From Pseudomonas alkylphenolica (GTDB lineage: Bacteria; Pseudomonadota; Gammaproteobacteria; Pseudomonadales; Pseudomonadaceae), in NCBI RefSeq assembly GCF_004025535.1, contig NZ_QJRG01000047.1, forward strand, positions 62,001 through 126,000: 64,000 nt of DNA. The letters are read 5' to 3'. A model generated the notes under the pieces. The model searched no databases. It was not told where the DNA came from and saw only the letters and a list, made by a program, of their open reading frames with translations. Below, piece by piece: positions 1-10,104 of the stretch. How positions within the stretch are numbered: position 1 is the first letter of the stretch; each line of letters begins with the position of its first letter. Both the position numbers and the translations under genes were made by a program.

Positions 1-477
1 CTGGCCGAGCGCGATGCGCTGACCCTGATCGCCAACCGCTATCGCCTGGAAAAGGTCCTGCTTCAGGAGTGTGAGTGGGCCCGGCGCTTTCGCCACCCGC
101 TGTCGCTTGTAGTCATGGACATCGACGACTTCAAACCGGTCAATGATCGCTACGGGCATGCCCGTGGGGATGCCGCGCTGATCGATGTGGTTGAGCGCAT
201 CAAGGGCTGTCTGGGCGCAGGCGAACTGTTGGCGCGGTGGGGCGGTGATGAATTTGTCGTGGTGATGCCGCAGGCGCCGCTGACACAGGCGCGGGCCCTG
301 GCTGAACGGATCGGTGTGGCGATGCAGCAGGCGCTACCGGTTGGCGAGACTCGCCTGACCTTGAGCATCGGCATCGTGCAACTGGCAGAGGGTGAAGCGC
401 AGGCAGGGTTGTTGGCGCGTGCAGATCAAGCCTTGTACCGGGCCAAGGCCGCGGGCAAACAGTTCATCAGCGAGTAA
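1..477 (+). CDS. Diguanylate cyclase GGDEF domain, 5'-truncated
   Basis: The reading frame is open from the first base and ends at TAA 475-477, so only the C-terminal part (158 residues) is present. It is a GGDEF domain, which makes c-di-GMP from two GTP. Seen: a DxLTxxANRYRLE-type entry, the MDIDDFKPVNDRYGH metal/nucleotide segment, the signature RWGGDEF, and the end motif ADQALYRAKAAGK. The product-inhibition I-site (RxxD ending just before the signature) is replaced by GAGE, so feedback inhibition is probably absent. Sensor domains lie outside the window. It converges on lpdV, and its product would be read by FlgZ encoded at 9281-10024. Confidence 0.93.
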   Translation: MAERDALTLIANRYRLEKVLLQECEWARRFRHPLSLVVMDIDDFKPVNDRYGHARGDAALIDVVERIKGCLGAGELLARWGGDEFVVVMPQAPLTQARALAERIGVAMQQALPVGETRLTLSIGIVQLAEGEAQAGLLARADQALYRAKAAGKQFISE

Positions 478-506
478 AAAGGACCCGCTGCGCCGTGCAG
501 CGGGTC
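477..506 (-). terminator. Rho-independent terminator of lpdV
   Basis: A perfect 10-bp inverted repeat (482-491 and 497-506, stem GACCCGCTGC) with a 5-base loop sits between the convergent GGDEF gene and lpdV. Read on the minus strand, the stem is followed by CTTTTTA, the expected U-tract for ending the bkd operon. On the plus strand it is followed only by AAAAT, so it works best for lpdV. Confidence 0.8.
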
Positions 507-533
507 AAAATCGGCCGCAGCCGCTTCAGTGTT

Positions 534-1919
534 CTACAGGTGCAGGGCGTGACCCAGTGCCCGCAGTGCCGCTTCCTGGACCGCTTCGCCCAGGGTCGGG
601 TGAGCATGGATGGTGCCCGCCACATCTTCCAGGCGCGCGCCCATTTCCAGCGATTGGGCAAATGCCGTCGACAGCTCCGAGACGCCGACCCCCACCGCCT
701 GCCAGCCAAGGATCAAGTGGTTGTCGCGACGGGCAACCACGCGGACAAAGCCGCTTTTCGATTCCAGGGTCATGGCGCGTCCGTTGGCAGCAAAGGGGAA
801 CTGCGACACGATGCAGTCCAGGCCTTCCTGTTCGACGTTGTCCGGCGTTTTGCCCACCACCACCAGCTCCGGGTCGGTGAAGCACACTGCGGCAATCGCG
901 GTGGGTTCGAAGCGGCGGGTTTTGCCGGCGATGAGTTCCGCGACCATTTCGCCCTGGGCCATGGCCCGGTGAGCGAGCATCGGTTCACCACTGAGGTCGC
1001 CGATGGCCCAGACGTTACGCATGCTGGTCTGGCACCGCTCATCGATGGCGATGGCCGCACCGTTCATCTTCAGTGCCAGGCTTTCCAGGTTGAAGCCCTG
1101 GGTGCGTGGTTTGCGGCCTACGGCGACCAGCACCTGGTCAGTCTCAAGCTGCAGCAACGCGCCCGCCGGGTCTCGCACCTGGAGGCGCTGCGTGTCGGCA
1201 TCGAAGCCTTCGACGCTGTGCTGCAGGTACAGCGTTACGCCGAGCTTCTTGATCGACTCGGCCACCGGTGCGGTCAGCTCGCTGTCGTAGGTGGGCAGGA
1301 TCCGTTCACGGGCCTCGACCACGCTGACTGCGACGCCGAGCTTGCGGTAGGCGATGCCCAGCTCCAGGCCGATGTAGCCACCGCCAACCACCGTCAGGTG
1401 CTTGGGCAATGCTTTGGGCGCCAGGGCTTCGGTGGACGAGATGATCGCGCCACCGAGCGGCAGCATCGGCAATGCGACGCTGCTGGAACCGGTGGCCAGC
1501 AACAGGTGTTCGCACTGGATGCGCTGGCCATCGACGTCAACGCTCTTGCCGTCGAGAATCTTCGCCCAGCCATGAATCACCTTGACCCCGTGCTTTTTCA
1601 GCAGGGCGGCGACGCCGCTGGTCAGCCGGTCAACGATGCCGTCTTTCCATGCCACGCTCTGGCTGATGTCGAGGCTGGGCGGCGAAACCTTGATGCCCAG
1701 GTTTGACTGCTGGCTGTGCTGTTGGGTCTGGTGGAACTGCTCGGCGACATGGATCAGTGCCTTGGACGGAATGCAGCCGATGTTCAGGCAGGTACCGCCA
1801 AGGGCCTGGCCTTCGACGAGAATGGTCGGGATGCCCAGTTGCCCGGCACGAATCGCCGCGACGTAACCGCCAGGGCCGCCACCAATGATCAGCAGGGTGG
1901 TGTTAAGCGTCTGTTGCAT
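534..1919 (-). CDS. lpdV: Dihydrolipoyl dehydrogenase E3 of branched-chain keto acid dehydrogenase (LPD-Val)
   Basis: E3 subunit (461 aa) that reoxidises the lipoyl group of E2 with FAD and NAD+ in the branched-chain 2-oxo acid dehydrogenase complex. Seen: N-terminal FAD-binding GGGPGGY, redox-active disulfide in [13 protein letters not shown] (C44 and C49), a second dinucleotide site [12 protein letters not shown], and the C-terminal [10 protein letters not shown] with the active-site histidine. I chose ATG 1919 because GGAG lies 5 bases upstream; an upstream GTG at 1925 overlaps the bkdB stop and leaves no room for a ribosome site. It is last in the bkdA1-bkdA2-bkdB-lpdV operon and ends at a terminator. 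Confidence 0.96.
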   Translation of the reverse strand: MQQTLNTTLLIIGGGPGGYVAAIRAGQLGIPTILVEGQALGGTCLNIGCIPSKALIHVAEQFHQTQQHSQQSNLGIKVSPPSLDISQSVAWKDGIVDRLTSGVAALLKKHGVKVIHGWAKILDGKSVDVDGQRIQCEHLLLATGSSSVALPMLPLGGAIISSTEALAPKALPKHLTVVGGGYIGLELGIAYRKLGVAVSVVEARERILPTYDSELTAPVAESIKKLGVTLYLQHSVEGFDADTQRLQVRDPAGALLQLETDQVLVAVGRKPRTQGFNLESLALKMNGAAIAIDERCQTSMRNVWAIGDLSGEPMLAHRAMAQGEMVAELIAGKTRRFEPTAIAAVCFTDPELVVVGKTPDNVEQEGLDCIVSQFPFAANGRAMTLESKSGFVRVVARRDNHLILGWQAVGVGVSELSTAFAQSLEMGARLEDVAGTIHAHPTLGEAVQEAALRALGHALHL

Positions 1920-1921
1920 GG

Positions 1922-3232
1922 TCACTCCACAAACAGGCTGGCAGGTTGTTCGAGCAGGCCGCGGATGGCCTGGATGAAGAGCGCTGCGTCCATACCGTCG
2001 ACCACACGGTGATCGAACGAGCTGGACAGGTTCATCATCTTGCGGATGACAATCTGGCCGTTGATCACCATCGGTCGTTCGACCATGCGGTTGACACCGA
2101 CTATGGCGACTTCCGGTGTATTCACCACCGGTGTCGACACGATCCCGCCCAAGGCGCCGAGGCTGGTCAGTGTGATGGTCGAGCCGGAGAGCTCTTCACG
2201 GCTGGCCTTGTTGCCGCGCGCGGCATTGGCCAGGCGCACGATTTCGCCGGCGTTGCTCCACAGGCTGCCGGCTTCGGCATGGCGCAGCACCGGAACCATC
2301 AGGCCATTGTCGCCCTGGGTGGCGATGCCGACATGCACCGCGCCGTGGCGGGTAATTACCTGGGCTTCATCGTCGTAGGTGGCGTTGATCTGGGGAAACT
2401 CGCGCAAGGCCACGACCATGGCGCGCACCAGGAATGGCAGCAGGGTCAGCTTGCCGCGGCTGTCACCCCACTTCTTGTTCAGGTGCAGGCGCAGCTCTTC
2501 CAGGGCGGTGACGTCGATCTCTTCGACGTAGCTGAAGTGCGCGACGCGGCGTTTGGCATCCTGCATGCGCTGCGCGATCTTGCGGCGCAGGCCGATGACC
2601 GGGACCTGCTCGCTGTCGGTGCGTTTGCCGTAACCGCCCGGCGCGCTCTGGGTGCTCAGGGTCGGCTGGGTGAGGAACGCATCCAGGTCTTCATGCAGGA
2701 TGCGTCCGGCCGGCCCGCTGCCGTGTACGTAACGCAGTTCGATGCCGGCATCCAGGGCGCGTTTGCGCACGGCCGGGGAGGCCAGTGGGCGCTCGTTGGC
2801 TTCACGCGGGACGATTGGAGCGGCCTGGTGTGCCGAGGGTGCTGGCGCAGCGGGGGCTTCTACAGGTGCAGCTGGCCTGGTTACCGGTGCAGGTGCCGGT
2901 GCCGGTGTATCGACAGCGCGGGCCTCTTCGCGGGGCAAGCCCGCACCCGCAGTGGCAGGGGGGCTGGCACTGGCCTGCAAGTTGCCGGCACCTTCGACTT
3001 CGATGCGAATCAGCTCGCTGCCCACCGCCATGACTTCGCCAGGCTGACCACCCAAGGCCAATACCTTGCCGCTGACGGGGGAAGGAATTTCCACCGTAGC
3101 CTTGTCAGTCATGACATCGGCCACGACCTGGTCTTCGGTGACGGTATCGCCGACTTTGACGAACCATTCCACCAGTTCAACTTGTGCGATGCCTTCACCG
3201 ATATCCGGCATCTTGATGACGTGCGTGCCCAT
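1922..3232 (-). CDS. bkdB: Branched-chain keto acid dehydrogenase E2, lipoamide acyltransferase
   Basis: E2 core (436 aa) that moves the branched acyl group from E1 to CoA. Domains in order: lipoyl domain (1-80) with lipoylated K44 in MTDKATVEI; a long Ala/Pro linker (about 83-140); a peripheral-subunit-binding domain (about 148-185, [13 protein letters not shown]); and the catalytic domain ending in [13 protein letters not shown], with H408 and D412 of the HxxxDG active site. Its start codon abuts the bkdA2 stop and its stop overlaps the region just before lpdV, so the subunits are translationally coupled. The linker is alanine/proline rich and likely variable between strains. Confidence 0.96.
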   Translation of the reverse strand: MGTHVIKMPDIGEGIAQVELVEWFVKVGDTVTEDQVVADVMTDKATVEIPSPVSGKVLALGGQPGEVMAVGSELIRIEVEGAGNLQASASPPATAGAGLPREEARAVDTPAPAPAPVTRPAAPVEAPAAPAPSAHQAAPIVPREANERPLASPAVRKRALDAGIELRYVHGSGPAGRILHEDLDAFLTQPTLSTQSAPGGYGKRTDSEQVPVIGLRRKIAQRMQDAKRRVAHFSYVEEIDVTALEELRLHLNKKWGDSRGKLTLLPFLVRAMVVALREFPQINATYDDEAQVITRHGAVHVGIATQGDNGLMVPVLRHAEAGSLWSNAGEIVRLANAARGNKASREELSGSTITLTSLGALGGIVSTPVVNTPEVAIVGVNRMVERPMVINGQIVIRKMMNLSSSFDHRVVDGMDAALFIQAIRGLLEQPASLFVE

Positions 3233-4291
3233 TCAGACCTCCATGACCCGTTTCAAAGCCGCGCCCACGCGTGAGGGGCCGGGGAAGTACGCCCATTCCT
3301 GCGCATGCGGGTAGGGAGTGTCCCAGCCGGTAACGCGCTCGATCGGGGCTTCGAGGTGATGGAAGCAGTGTTCTTGCACCAGCGACACCAGTTCGGCGCC
3401 AAAGCCGCAGGTGCGGGTGGCTTCGTGGACCACCACGCAACGACCGGTCTTCTTCACCGAGGCGACAATGGTTTCCAGGTCTAGCGGCCACAGGCTGCGC
3501 AGGTCGATGACTTCGGCATCGACACCGGTTTCTTCGGCGGCGACTTGCGAGACGTAGACGGTGGTGCCATAGGTGAGCACGGTCACGTCATTGCCAGGGC
3601 GGGTAATGGCGGCTTTGTCCAGCGGCACGGTGTAGTAGCCGTCAGGCACGGCACTGGCCGGGTGCTTCGACCACGGCGTTACCGGGCGGTCGTGGTGGCC
3701 GTCGAACGGCCCGTTGTACAGACGCTTGGGCTCAAGGAAGATGACCGGGTCGTCGTTTTCGATCGAGGCGATCAGCAGGCCTTTGGCGTCATACGGGTTT
3801 GATGGCATCACCGTGCGCAGGCCGCACACCTGGGTGAACATCGCCTCGGGGCTCTGGCTGTGGGTCTGGCCGCCATAGATGCCGCCACCGCAAGGCATGC
3901 GCAGGGTTAGCGGGGCAACGAACTCGCCGGCGGAACGGTAGCGCAGGCGCGCCATTTCAGAGACGATCTGGTCGGAGGCTGGGTAGAAGTAGTCGGCGAA
4001 CTGAATCTCCACCACCGGCCGCAGGCCGTAGGCACCCATGCCGACGGCGGTACCGACGATGCCGCTTTCGGAGATCGGTGCATCGAACACCCGCGACTTG
4101 CCGTATTTGGCCTGCAGGCCTTCGGTGCAGCGGAATACGCCGCCGAAGTAGCCTACGTCCTGGCCGTACACGACCACGTTGTCATCGCGCTCAAGCATGA
4201 TGTCCATGGCCGAGCGCAGGGCCTGGATCATGGTCATCGTGGTCGTCGCCATGGCAGTTTCCAGCTGGATAGAAGTGTTGTGATCGTTCAT
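3233..4291 (-). CDS. bkdA2: Branched-chain keto acid dehydrogenase E1 beta subunit
   Basis: Beta chain (352 aa) of the thiamine-diphosphate-dependent E1 decarboxylase of branched 2-oxo acids derived from Val, Leu and Ile. Seen: the conserved transketolase pyrimidine-domain text ALRSAMDIMLERDDNVVVYG, GYFGGVFRCTEGL and VEIQFADYFYPASDQ, and the C-terminal transketolase domain (about 220-345). The frame is open far upstream into bkdA1, but ATG 4291 (MNDHNTSIQ) is the sensible start, one base from the bkdA1 stop. A further in-frame ATG gives MATTTMTMI and is an alternative start 13 residues in. Confidence 0.95.
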   Translation of the reverse strand: MNDHNTSIQLETAMATTTMTMIQALRSAMDIMLERDDNVVVYGQDVGYFGGVFRCTEGLQAKYGKSRVFDAPISESGIVGTAVGMGAYGLRPVVEIQFADYFYPASDQIVSEMARLRYRSAGEFVAPLTLRMPCGGGIYGGQTHSQSPEAMFTQVCGLRTVMPSNPYDAKGLLIASIENDDPVIFLEPKRLYNGPFDGHHDRPVTPWSKHPASAVPDGYYTVPLDKAAITRPGNDVTVLTYGTTVYVSQVAAEETGVDAEVIDLRSLWPLDLETIVASVKKTGRCVVVHEATRTCGFGAELVSLVQEHCFHHLEAPIERVTGWDTPYPHAQEWAYFPGPSRVGAALKRVMEV

Positions 4292-4292
4292 C

Positions 4293-5531
<1,239 letters not shown>

Positions 5532-5624
5532 TTACGCTCGCTCTGTCTTGTGTTTTTGTTGAGCTTTGAAGCGGTCGCTACTGAAACCCCGGCTTGTGAC
5601 CAGAGAGTCAGTCTTGTCCTACAT

Positions 5625-5649
5625 AATATTCGGGCGCCTGAAGAATATT
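5625..5649. promoter_or_regulatory. Quasi-palindrome in bkdR-bkdA1 intergenic region, candidate BkdR site
   Basis: AATATTC (5625-5631) and GAATATT (5643-5649) form a perfect 7-bp inverted repeat with an 11-base spacer, and the spacer is itself nearly palindromic around GGCGCC. The element lies about 112 bases from the bkdA1 start and 78 from the bkdR start, inside an A+T-rich patch of an otherwise G+C-rich region. Lrp-family regulators bind such imperfect A/T-rich palindromes, so a BkdR contact is inferred, not shown. Confidence 0.45.
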
Positions 5650-5727
5650 TATCTCAAGTTCATTGCCTTTGCTCGGGCTTGCGGATAAACATTCTTTATA
5701 AAGACAAAAAACAGGTGAAATTTTCTC

Positions 5728-6213
5728 ATGCGTAAACTGGATCGCACTGACATTGGCATTCTCAATAGCCTTCAAGAAAATGCGCGAATTACCAACGCCG
5801 AGCTCGCGCGTTCGGTCAATCTGTCGCCGACGCCCTGTTTCAACCGGGTCAAAGCCATGGAAGAGCTGGGCGTGATTCGCCAGCAGGTGACTTTGCTGGC
5901 GCCGGAAGTGCTGGGGCTGGACGTCAATGTGTTCATTCATGTCAGCCTCGAAAAGCAGGTGGAGCAATCCCTGCACCGTTTCGAGGAAGAGATCGCCGAG
6001 CGCCCGGAGGTCATGGAGTGCTACCTGATGACCGGGGACCCGGATTACCTGTTGCGGGTACTGCTGCCAAGCATCCAGGCGCTGGAGCGCTTTCTCGACT
6101 ACCTCACGCGTCTCCCGGGTGTGGCCAACATCCGCTCGAGCTTTGCCTTGAAGCAGGTGCGCTACAAGACCGCGCTGCCGCTGCCGGCCAATGGCCTGAC
6201 CTTGCCGGCCTGA
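5728..6213 (+). CDS. bkdR: Lrp/AsnC-family activator of the bkd operon
   Basis: BkdR (161 aa) is an Lrp-type regulator that senses branched-chain amino acids and activates bkd in P. putida. Seen: an N-terminal winged helix-turn-helix ([20 protein letters not shown] through [19 protein letters not shown], residues 3-55) and a C-terminal RAM ligand domain (about 70-150) with the family text [23 protein letters not shown] precedes ATG 5728 by about 9 bases. It is transcribed away from bkdA1, the usual layout for a local Lrp-type activator that also represses itself. Confidence 0.95.
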   Translation: MRKLDRTDIGILNSLQENARITNAELARSVNLSPTPCFNRVKAMEELGVIRQQVTLLAPEVLGLDVNVFIHVSLEKQVEQSLHRFEEEIAERPEVMECYLMTGDPDYLLRVLLPSIQALERFLDYLTRLPGVANIRSSFALKQVRYKTALPLPANGLTLPA

Positions 6214-6339
6214 GTGAGGATGCATCGCGTGTAGATAATTACGATCACCAGGGCTTTGGGTGCTTGAAATTTCGAACAGCCAATGCCTATGTTGTAGGTG
6301 TCGCCGATACCGGCATGCGAAAACAATAAGGATAGCGTC

Positions 6340-7683
6340 ATGACGACCAGTGGCCACCGCTCTCTCGCCGAGCGATTGACGGGCATCGATGAGATCGAGT
6401 GCGTAACGCCAGACCTCAATGGCGTACCGCGCGGCAAGGTAATGACCGCTGCGGGATTTCTCGAAGGCCGCCGTTTGCAGATGGCGCGAGGCGTGCTGCT
6501 GCAATGCATCATGGGCGGTTACCCCGCTGCGCGTTTCTACGGCAGCGATGATGGCGACCTGGCCCTGGTGGCGGATGCGCAACATATTTATCGCCTGCCC
6601 TGGAGCGACGAGCCGCGTGCGCTGGCGATCTGTGATGCGGTCGAACTGAGCGGTATCAGTTCCGGGCTTTCCACCCGTGGTTTGCTCAAGGCAGTGATTG
6701 CCCGTTATGCGGCGCGGGGGCTGGCGCCGGTGGTGGCGACCGAGCTCGAGTTCTTTGTCTTTGCCCCCAACACCGACCCCACCCAGCCGTTCCTGCCGCC
6801 CGTGGGCAAGGATGGTCGCCGCGAAGAGGGCCACTCGGCGTTCAGTGTCAGCTCCAACAACGGTCTGCGCCCCTTCTTCAATGAAGTCTATCGCTGCATG
6901 GAAGCCCTGGGCTTGCCGCGTGACACCTTCATGCATGAAATGGGTGTGAGCCAGTTCGAGATCAACCTGCTGCATGGCGATCCGCTGTTGCTGGCCGACC
7001 AGACCCTGCTGTTCAAGCACCTGCTCAAAGAAGTGGCGCTCAAGCATGGCCTCACCGTGGTGTGCATGGCCAAGCCGCTGGCCCACACACCAGGCAGCTC
7101 GATGCACATCCATCAAAGCGTGGTGGAGATCGGCAGCGGGCGTAATGTGTTCAGTGATGACGAAGGCAAACCTACACCAGCCTTCTACCATTTCATCGGC
7201 GGCCAGCAGGCCTGCATGGCCGACTTCACGGCTCTGTTCGCCCCCAACGTGAACTCCTACCAGCGGCTGTGCCATCCCTACGCCTCGCCCAACAATGCCT
7301 GCTGGTCCGAAGACAATCGTGCGGCGGGCCTGCGAATCCCGGCCAGTGCGCCGGTGGCACGCCGGGTGGAAAACCGCCTGCCGGGCGCCGATACCAACCC
7401 CTACCTGGCCATTGCCGCCAGCCTGGCGGCAGGCCTGCACGGCATCGAGCAGCAGCTTGAACCGACAGCGTCAATCCAGGGCGAGTTCGAAGTGCCCGAT
7501 CATTTGAGCCTGCCGTGTACCTTGCATGCGGCCCTCGAGCGTCTGAAGCGCAGTGAGCTGGCGCGCGAACTGTTCGGTAAGGAATTCATCGACGGCTACA
7601 TCGCTACCAAAACCATGGAGCTGACCAGCTTCTTTGACGAAATCACCCCATGGGAACGTCGCGTTTTGGCAACTCAAGCGTAG
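6340..7683 (+). CDS. Glutamine synthetase family protein (gamma-glutamyl-amine ligase type)
   Basis: A 447-aa type-I glutamine synthetase fold enzyme of the PuuA-like group, which ligates glutamate to an amine rather than to ammonia. Seen: beta-grasp N-terminus with TPDLNGVPRGKVM, metal-binding ELEFF (E135, E137), SQFEINL, the GSSMHIHQS catalytic segment (H256), and the C-terminal RVENRLPGADTNPYLAIAAS, typical of PuuA-like members. ATG 6340 has AAGGA 7 bases upstream; earlier in-frame codons have none. A weak sigma-70-like pair (TTGAAA 6264, TATGTT 6288, 18-base spacer) lies before it. A terminator follows. The substrate is unknown; the link to bkdR is positional only. Confidence 0.85.
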   Translation: MTTSGHRSLAERLTGIDEIECVTPDLNGVPRGKVMTAAGFLEGRRLQMARGVLLQCIMGGYPAARFYGSDDGDLALVADAQHIYRLPWSDEPRALAICDAVELSGISSGLSTRGLLKAVIARYAARGLAPVVATELEFFVFAPNTDPTQPFLPPVGKDGRREEGHSAFSVSSNNGLRPFFNEVYRCMEALGLPRDTFMHEMGVSQFEINLLHGDPLLLADQTLLFKHLLKEVALKHGLTVVCMAKPLAHTPGSSMHIHQSVVEIGSGRNVFSDDEGKPTPAFYHFIGGQQACMADFTALFAPNVNSYQRLCHPYASPNNACWSEDNRAAGLRIPASAPVARRVENRLPGADTNPYLAIAASLAAGLHGIEQQLEPTASIQGEFEVPDHLSLPCTLHAALERLKRSELARELFGKEFIDGYIATKTMELTSFFDEITPWERRVLATQA

Positions 7684-7725
7684 TTTTGGCAACGCAGCGA
7701 TCACTGCGATGGGAGATGATTGAGG

Positions 7726-7769
7726 CAGGCAGCAGACATTTTTCAATGAAGGTCTGCTGCCTGTTTTTT
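7726..7769 (+). terminator. Rho-independent terminator after the glutamine-synthetase-family gene
   Basis: A perfect 12-bp stem (7726-7737 CAGGCAGCAGAC, 7752-7763 GTCTGCTGCCTG) with a 14-base loop is followed directly by six T (7764-7769). It cleanly separates this gene from the MFS transporter. Confidence 0.93.
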
Positions 7770-7854
7770 ATGCCTGGCGCCTGCAGCGCCGCTATTTTCA
7801 CTTATGCTTTCAAGCAGTTTTTCCCACCTGTTCAAGGAGCCGTTAGGGACGCTG

Positions 7855-9207
7855 ATGCGACAGATCTGGAAGTCTTTTCGCGCGCTGTATTTTGCCGCGC
7901 TGATGATGTTGATCGGCTCTGGCCTGTTGAGTACCTACCTGGCCTTGCGCCTGACGGCCGACCATGTCGATAGCCTGTGGGTAGGTGCGCTGATGGCGGC
8001 CAACTATTTTGGTCTGGCCCTGGGTGGCAAGATCGGTCACCGGCTGATTGCCCGGGTCGGCCATATTCGCGCCTACGCCACCTGTGCCGGCATTGTCGGC
8101 GCGGCGGTGCTTGGCCATGGTCTGGTCAGCTGGCTGCCGGCGTGGGTGGTGCTGCGGGTGATCGTCGGCCTGGGGATGATGTGCCAGTACATGGTCATCG
8201 AAAGCTGGCTCAACGAGCAAGCCGACGCCAAGCAGCGCGGGATGGTGTTCAGCGGCTACATGATCGCGTCCTACCTGGGGCTGGTGCTCGGTCAGCTGAT
8301 TCTGGTCGCGCACCCGCAACTGGGGCCTGAGCTGTTGATGCTGGTGGCGATGTGTTTTGCCCTGTGCCTGGTGCCGGTGGCAATGACCCGGCGTATTCAC
8401 CCGGCACCGCTGCGACCGGCCCCCATGGAGCCGCGCTTCTTTATCAAACGTGTGCCGCAGTCGCTGAGTACAGTGCTCGGCTCGGGGCTGATTGTTGGCT
8501 CCTTCTATGGCTTGGCGCCGCTGTATGCGGCCAAGCAGGGCTTGAGCACCGAGTACGTCGGTTTGTTCATGGGCTGCTGCATTTTTGCCGGCCTGGTGGT
8601 GCAGTGGCCGCTGGGCTGGCTGTCGGACCGCTATGACCGGGCGCTGCTGATTCGCAGTGTGGCGGTGGGCCTGGCGCTGGCGGCATTGCCGCTGGCGATC
8701 ATGCCGACGGTGCCGCTGGTTGTGTTGTTTGTTGCCGGGTTTGTGGTGTCGTTGCTGCAGTTCTGCCTGTACCCCTTGGCGGTGGCGTTTTCCAACGACC
8801 ATGTTGAAAGTGAGCGACGGGTGTCGCTTACCGCCATGTTGCTGGTGACCTACGGTGTCGGCGCCAGTATCGGGCCCTTGGCGGCGGGGGTGCTGATGAA
8901 AATGCTGGGCACCCAGATGCTGTATGCCTTCTTCGTGTTCTTTGCCCTGGTGCTGGTCTGGCGGATTCGTCCGAAAGCCGTTACCGGTCTGCATCAGGTT
9001 GACGATGCGCCGCTCAATCACGTGGCCATGCCGGCGGCCGGTTCACCGTTGTCGGCAGCGCTCGACCCGCGGGTTGATGAGCAGGTCGTACAGGATCAGA
9101 TGCAGGCGCCAGTGGCGGCTGAAGACACCGAAGATGACGAGGAAGACGCTGTACCGAAGGAGGAGGGCACCGCTGGCGAGCCGGAGGAGAAGCCGACGCC
9201 GGTGTGA
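7855..9207 (+). CDS. MFS transporter, YcaD-like, with acidic C-terminal tail
   Basis: A 450-aa major facilitator protein with about twelve hydrophobic segments, starting MRQIWKSFRALYFAALMML. MFS-typical short basic loops are visible (GGKIGHRLIARVGH after TM2, and GWLSDRYDRALLIR in the second half). I chose ATG 7855 because AGGG lies 7 bases upstream; the ATG at 7804 has no ribosome site and sits just after the previous terminator. The last 75 residues are hydrophilic and very acidic (EDTEDDEED), probably a cytoplasmic tail. Substrate unknown; similarity to YcaD/UMF-type members is from recognition only. A REP element follows its stop. Confidence 0.85.
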   Translation: MRQIWKSFRALYFAALMMLIGSGLLSTYLALRLTADHVDSLWVGALMAANYFGLALGGKIGHRLIARVGHIRAYATCAGIVGAAVLGHGLVSWLPAWVVLRVIVGLGMMCQYMVIESWLNEQADAKQRGMVFSGYMIASYLGLVLGQLILVAHPQLGPELLMLVAMCFALCLVPVAMTRRIHPAPLRPAPMEPRFFIKRVPQSLSTVLGSGLIVGSFYGLAPLYAAKQGLSTEYVGLFMGCCIFAGLVVQWPLGWLSDRYDRALLIRSVAVGLALAALPLAIMPTVPLVVLFVAGFVVSLLQFCLYPLAVAFSNDHVESERRVSLTAMLLVTYGVGASIGPLAAGVLMKMLGTQMLYAFFVFFALVLVWRIRPKAVTGLHQVDDAPLNHVAMPAAGSPLSAALDPRVDEQVVQDQMQAPVAAEDTEDDEEDAVPKEEGTAGEPEEKPTPV

Positions 9208-9229
9208 GACGCCGCTGGCCCGGCTATGC

Positions 9230-9262
9230 CGGGCTTCGCGGATAAATCCGCTCCTACAGGTG
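9230..9262. repeat. Pseudomonas REP element
   Basis: The core 9233-9260 reads GCTTCGCGGATAAATCCGCT then CCTACAGG, matching the P. putida-group REP consensus with its internal inverted repeat around GATAAATCC. It lies between the convergent MFS transporter and flgZ genes, the usual intergenic setting. Confidence 0.85.
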
Positions 9263-9280
9263 TGGGAGCAGGCTGTTGGC

Positions 9281-10024
9281 TCAGTAGTCGTCTTTATCGA
9301 AGCGGCGTGCTTCGCGCTGCAGTTGATAGACGAAGGTTTCAATCTTGCGCTGCATCTGCCCGTTCAGGTTGTGAAAGCGCACGCCGGCGAAGGTGGTGTT
9401 GAAGCGCTCTTCAAAGTGCAGGTGGCGTAGCTCCACTTCAACCTGGGACAAGCCAAGCGGTGTGCCGGTGGCGAACTTTTCGTACACCTGGCCCAGTTGC
9501 AGGCGCTCAGTCACATCGCCTTCGAAGCGCAGCTTGCAGCCGGTGGCCGAGATGTCCAGCAACTTGCCGCGCAGATCGCCATTGCCTTTGAGCTTGTCGC
9601 CGTCGAGCTTGATATCAACCAGCTGTGACAACTTCAGTGCGGCGCGAAAGGCGTTGCGACGCTGATGGTAGGCCACTTCGCTCGGCAGGGCGCCGCGATA
9701 GCAGCGATGGCCATCGACTTCGCTGATGGTCAGCGACGTGTTGCATTCCCACGCAATACGTACGCCATCATGAAAGCCCTCGACGCGAAACGGCTCGCCA
9801 TTTTCCAGGAAGCGTTCACCGTCACGGGGGATCATTTCATCGAGCGCCAGGCGATTGCTTTCGCGGTCGACTTCGACCACATAGCTCTGGAAACGCTGGC
9901 TGCGTTCATGGAAAGTGATGATCAGCGGGTCATGGCTCTCTTGCAGCGACCGCAAGTTGGCGGCAATTTCCAGAGGCGTGGTAAGCACCTTCGGCGGCTG
10001 CGGAGCTTCTGCTTCATTGAACAC
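9281..10024 (-). CDS. flgZ: Flagellar brake protein, YcgR/PilZ domain c-di-GMP receptor
   Basis: FlgZ (YcgR, 247 aa) binds c-di-GMP and slows flagellar rotation at the motor. Domains: an N-terminal YcgR-N beta-barrel (about 18-115) and a C-terminal PilZ domain (about 118-235). The PilZ ligand motifs are intact: RRNAFR gives the RxxxR arginines and [11 protein letters not shown] gives D/NxSxxG. The start is GTG 10024 (MFNEAEAP) with GGAG about 11 bases upstream. It is third in the minus-strand set flgM-flgN-flgZ, an arrangement known in Pseudomonas. The GGDEF enzyme at the window start is one possible source of its ligand. Confidence 0.92.
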   Translation of the reverse strand: MFNEAEAPQPPKVLTTPLEIAANLRSLQESHDPLIITFHERSQRFQSYVVEVDRESNRLALDEMIPRDGERFLENGEPFRVEGFHDGVRIAWECNTSLTISEVDGHRCYRGALPSEVAYHQRRNAFRAALKLSQLVDIKLDGDKLKGNGDLRGKLLDISATGCKLRFEGDVTERLQLGQVYEKFATGTPLGLSQVEVELRHLHFEERFNTTFAGVRFHNLNGQMQRKIETFVYQLQREARRFDKDDY

Positions 10025-10104
10025 GGTTAATCAATCTCCAGGCAAAAACGACACACGCAAGTAACGGCATTTTGCCAGTATGTTCTGCGCCTTGATACAG
10101 GGAA

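Noticed and set aside
495..1706. Long open frame on the plus strand, antisense to lpdV
   Set aside because: High-GC shadow of lpdV; no ribosome site or recognisable domain. The same holds for antisense frames at 1946-3274, 4326-5735, 5608-7440, 7843-9021, 13711-15561, 22027-23943, 25743-27311, 41980-43434, 43020-44291, 50152-52488, 54848-56251, 59838-61853 and 62375-63943.
6264..6293. Sigma-70-like pair before the glutamine-synthetase-family gene
   Set aside because: TTGAAA-N18-TATGTT is plausible but too weak to list as a feature without transcript data.
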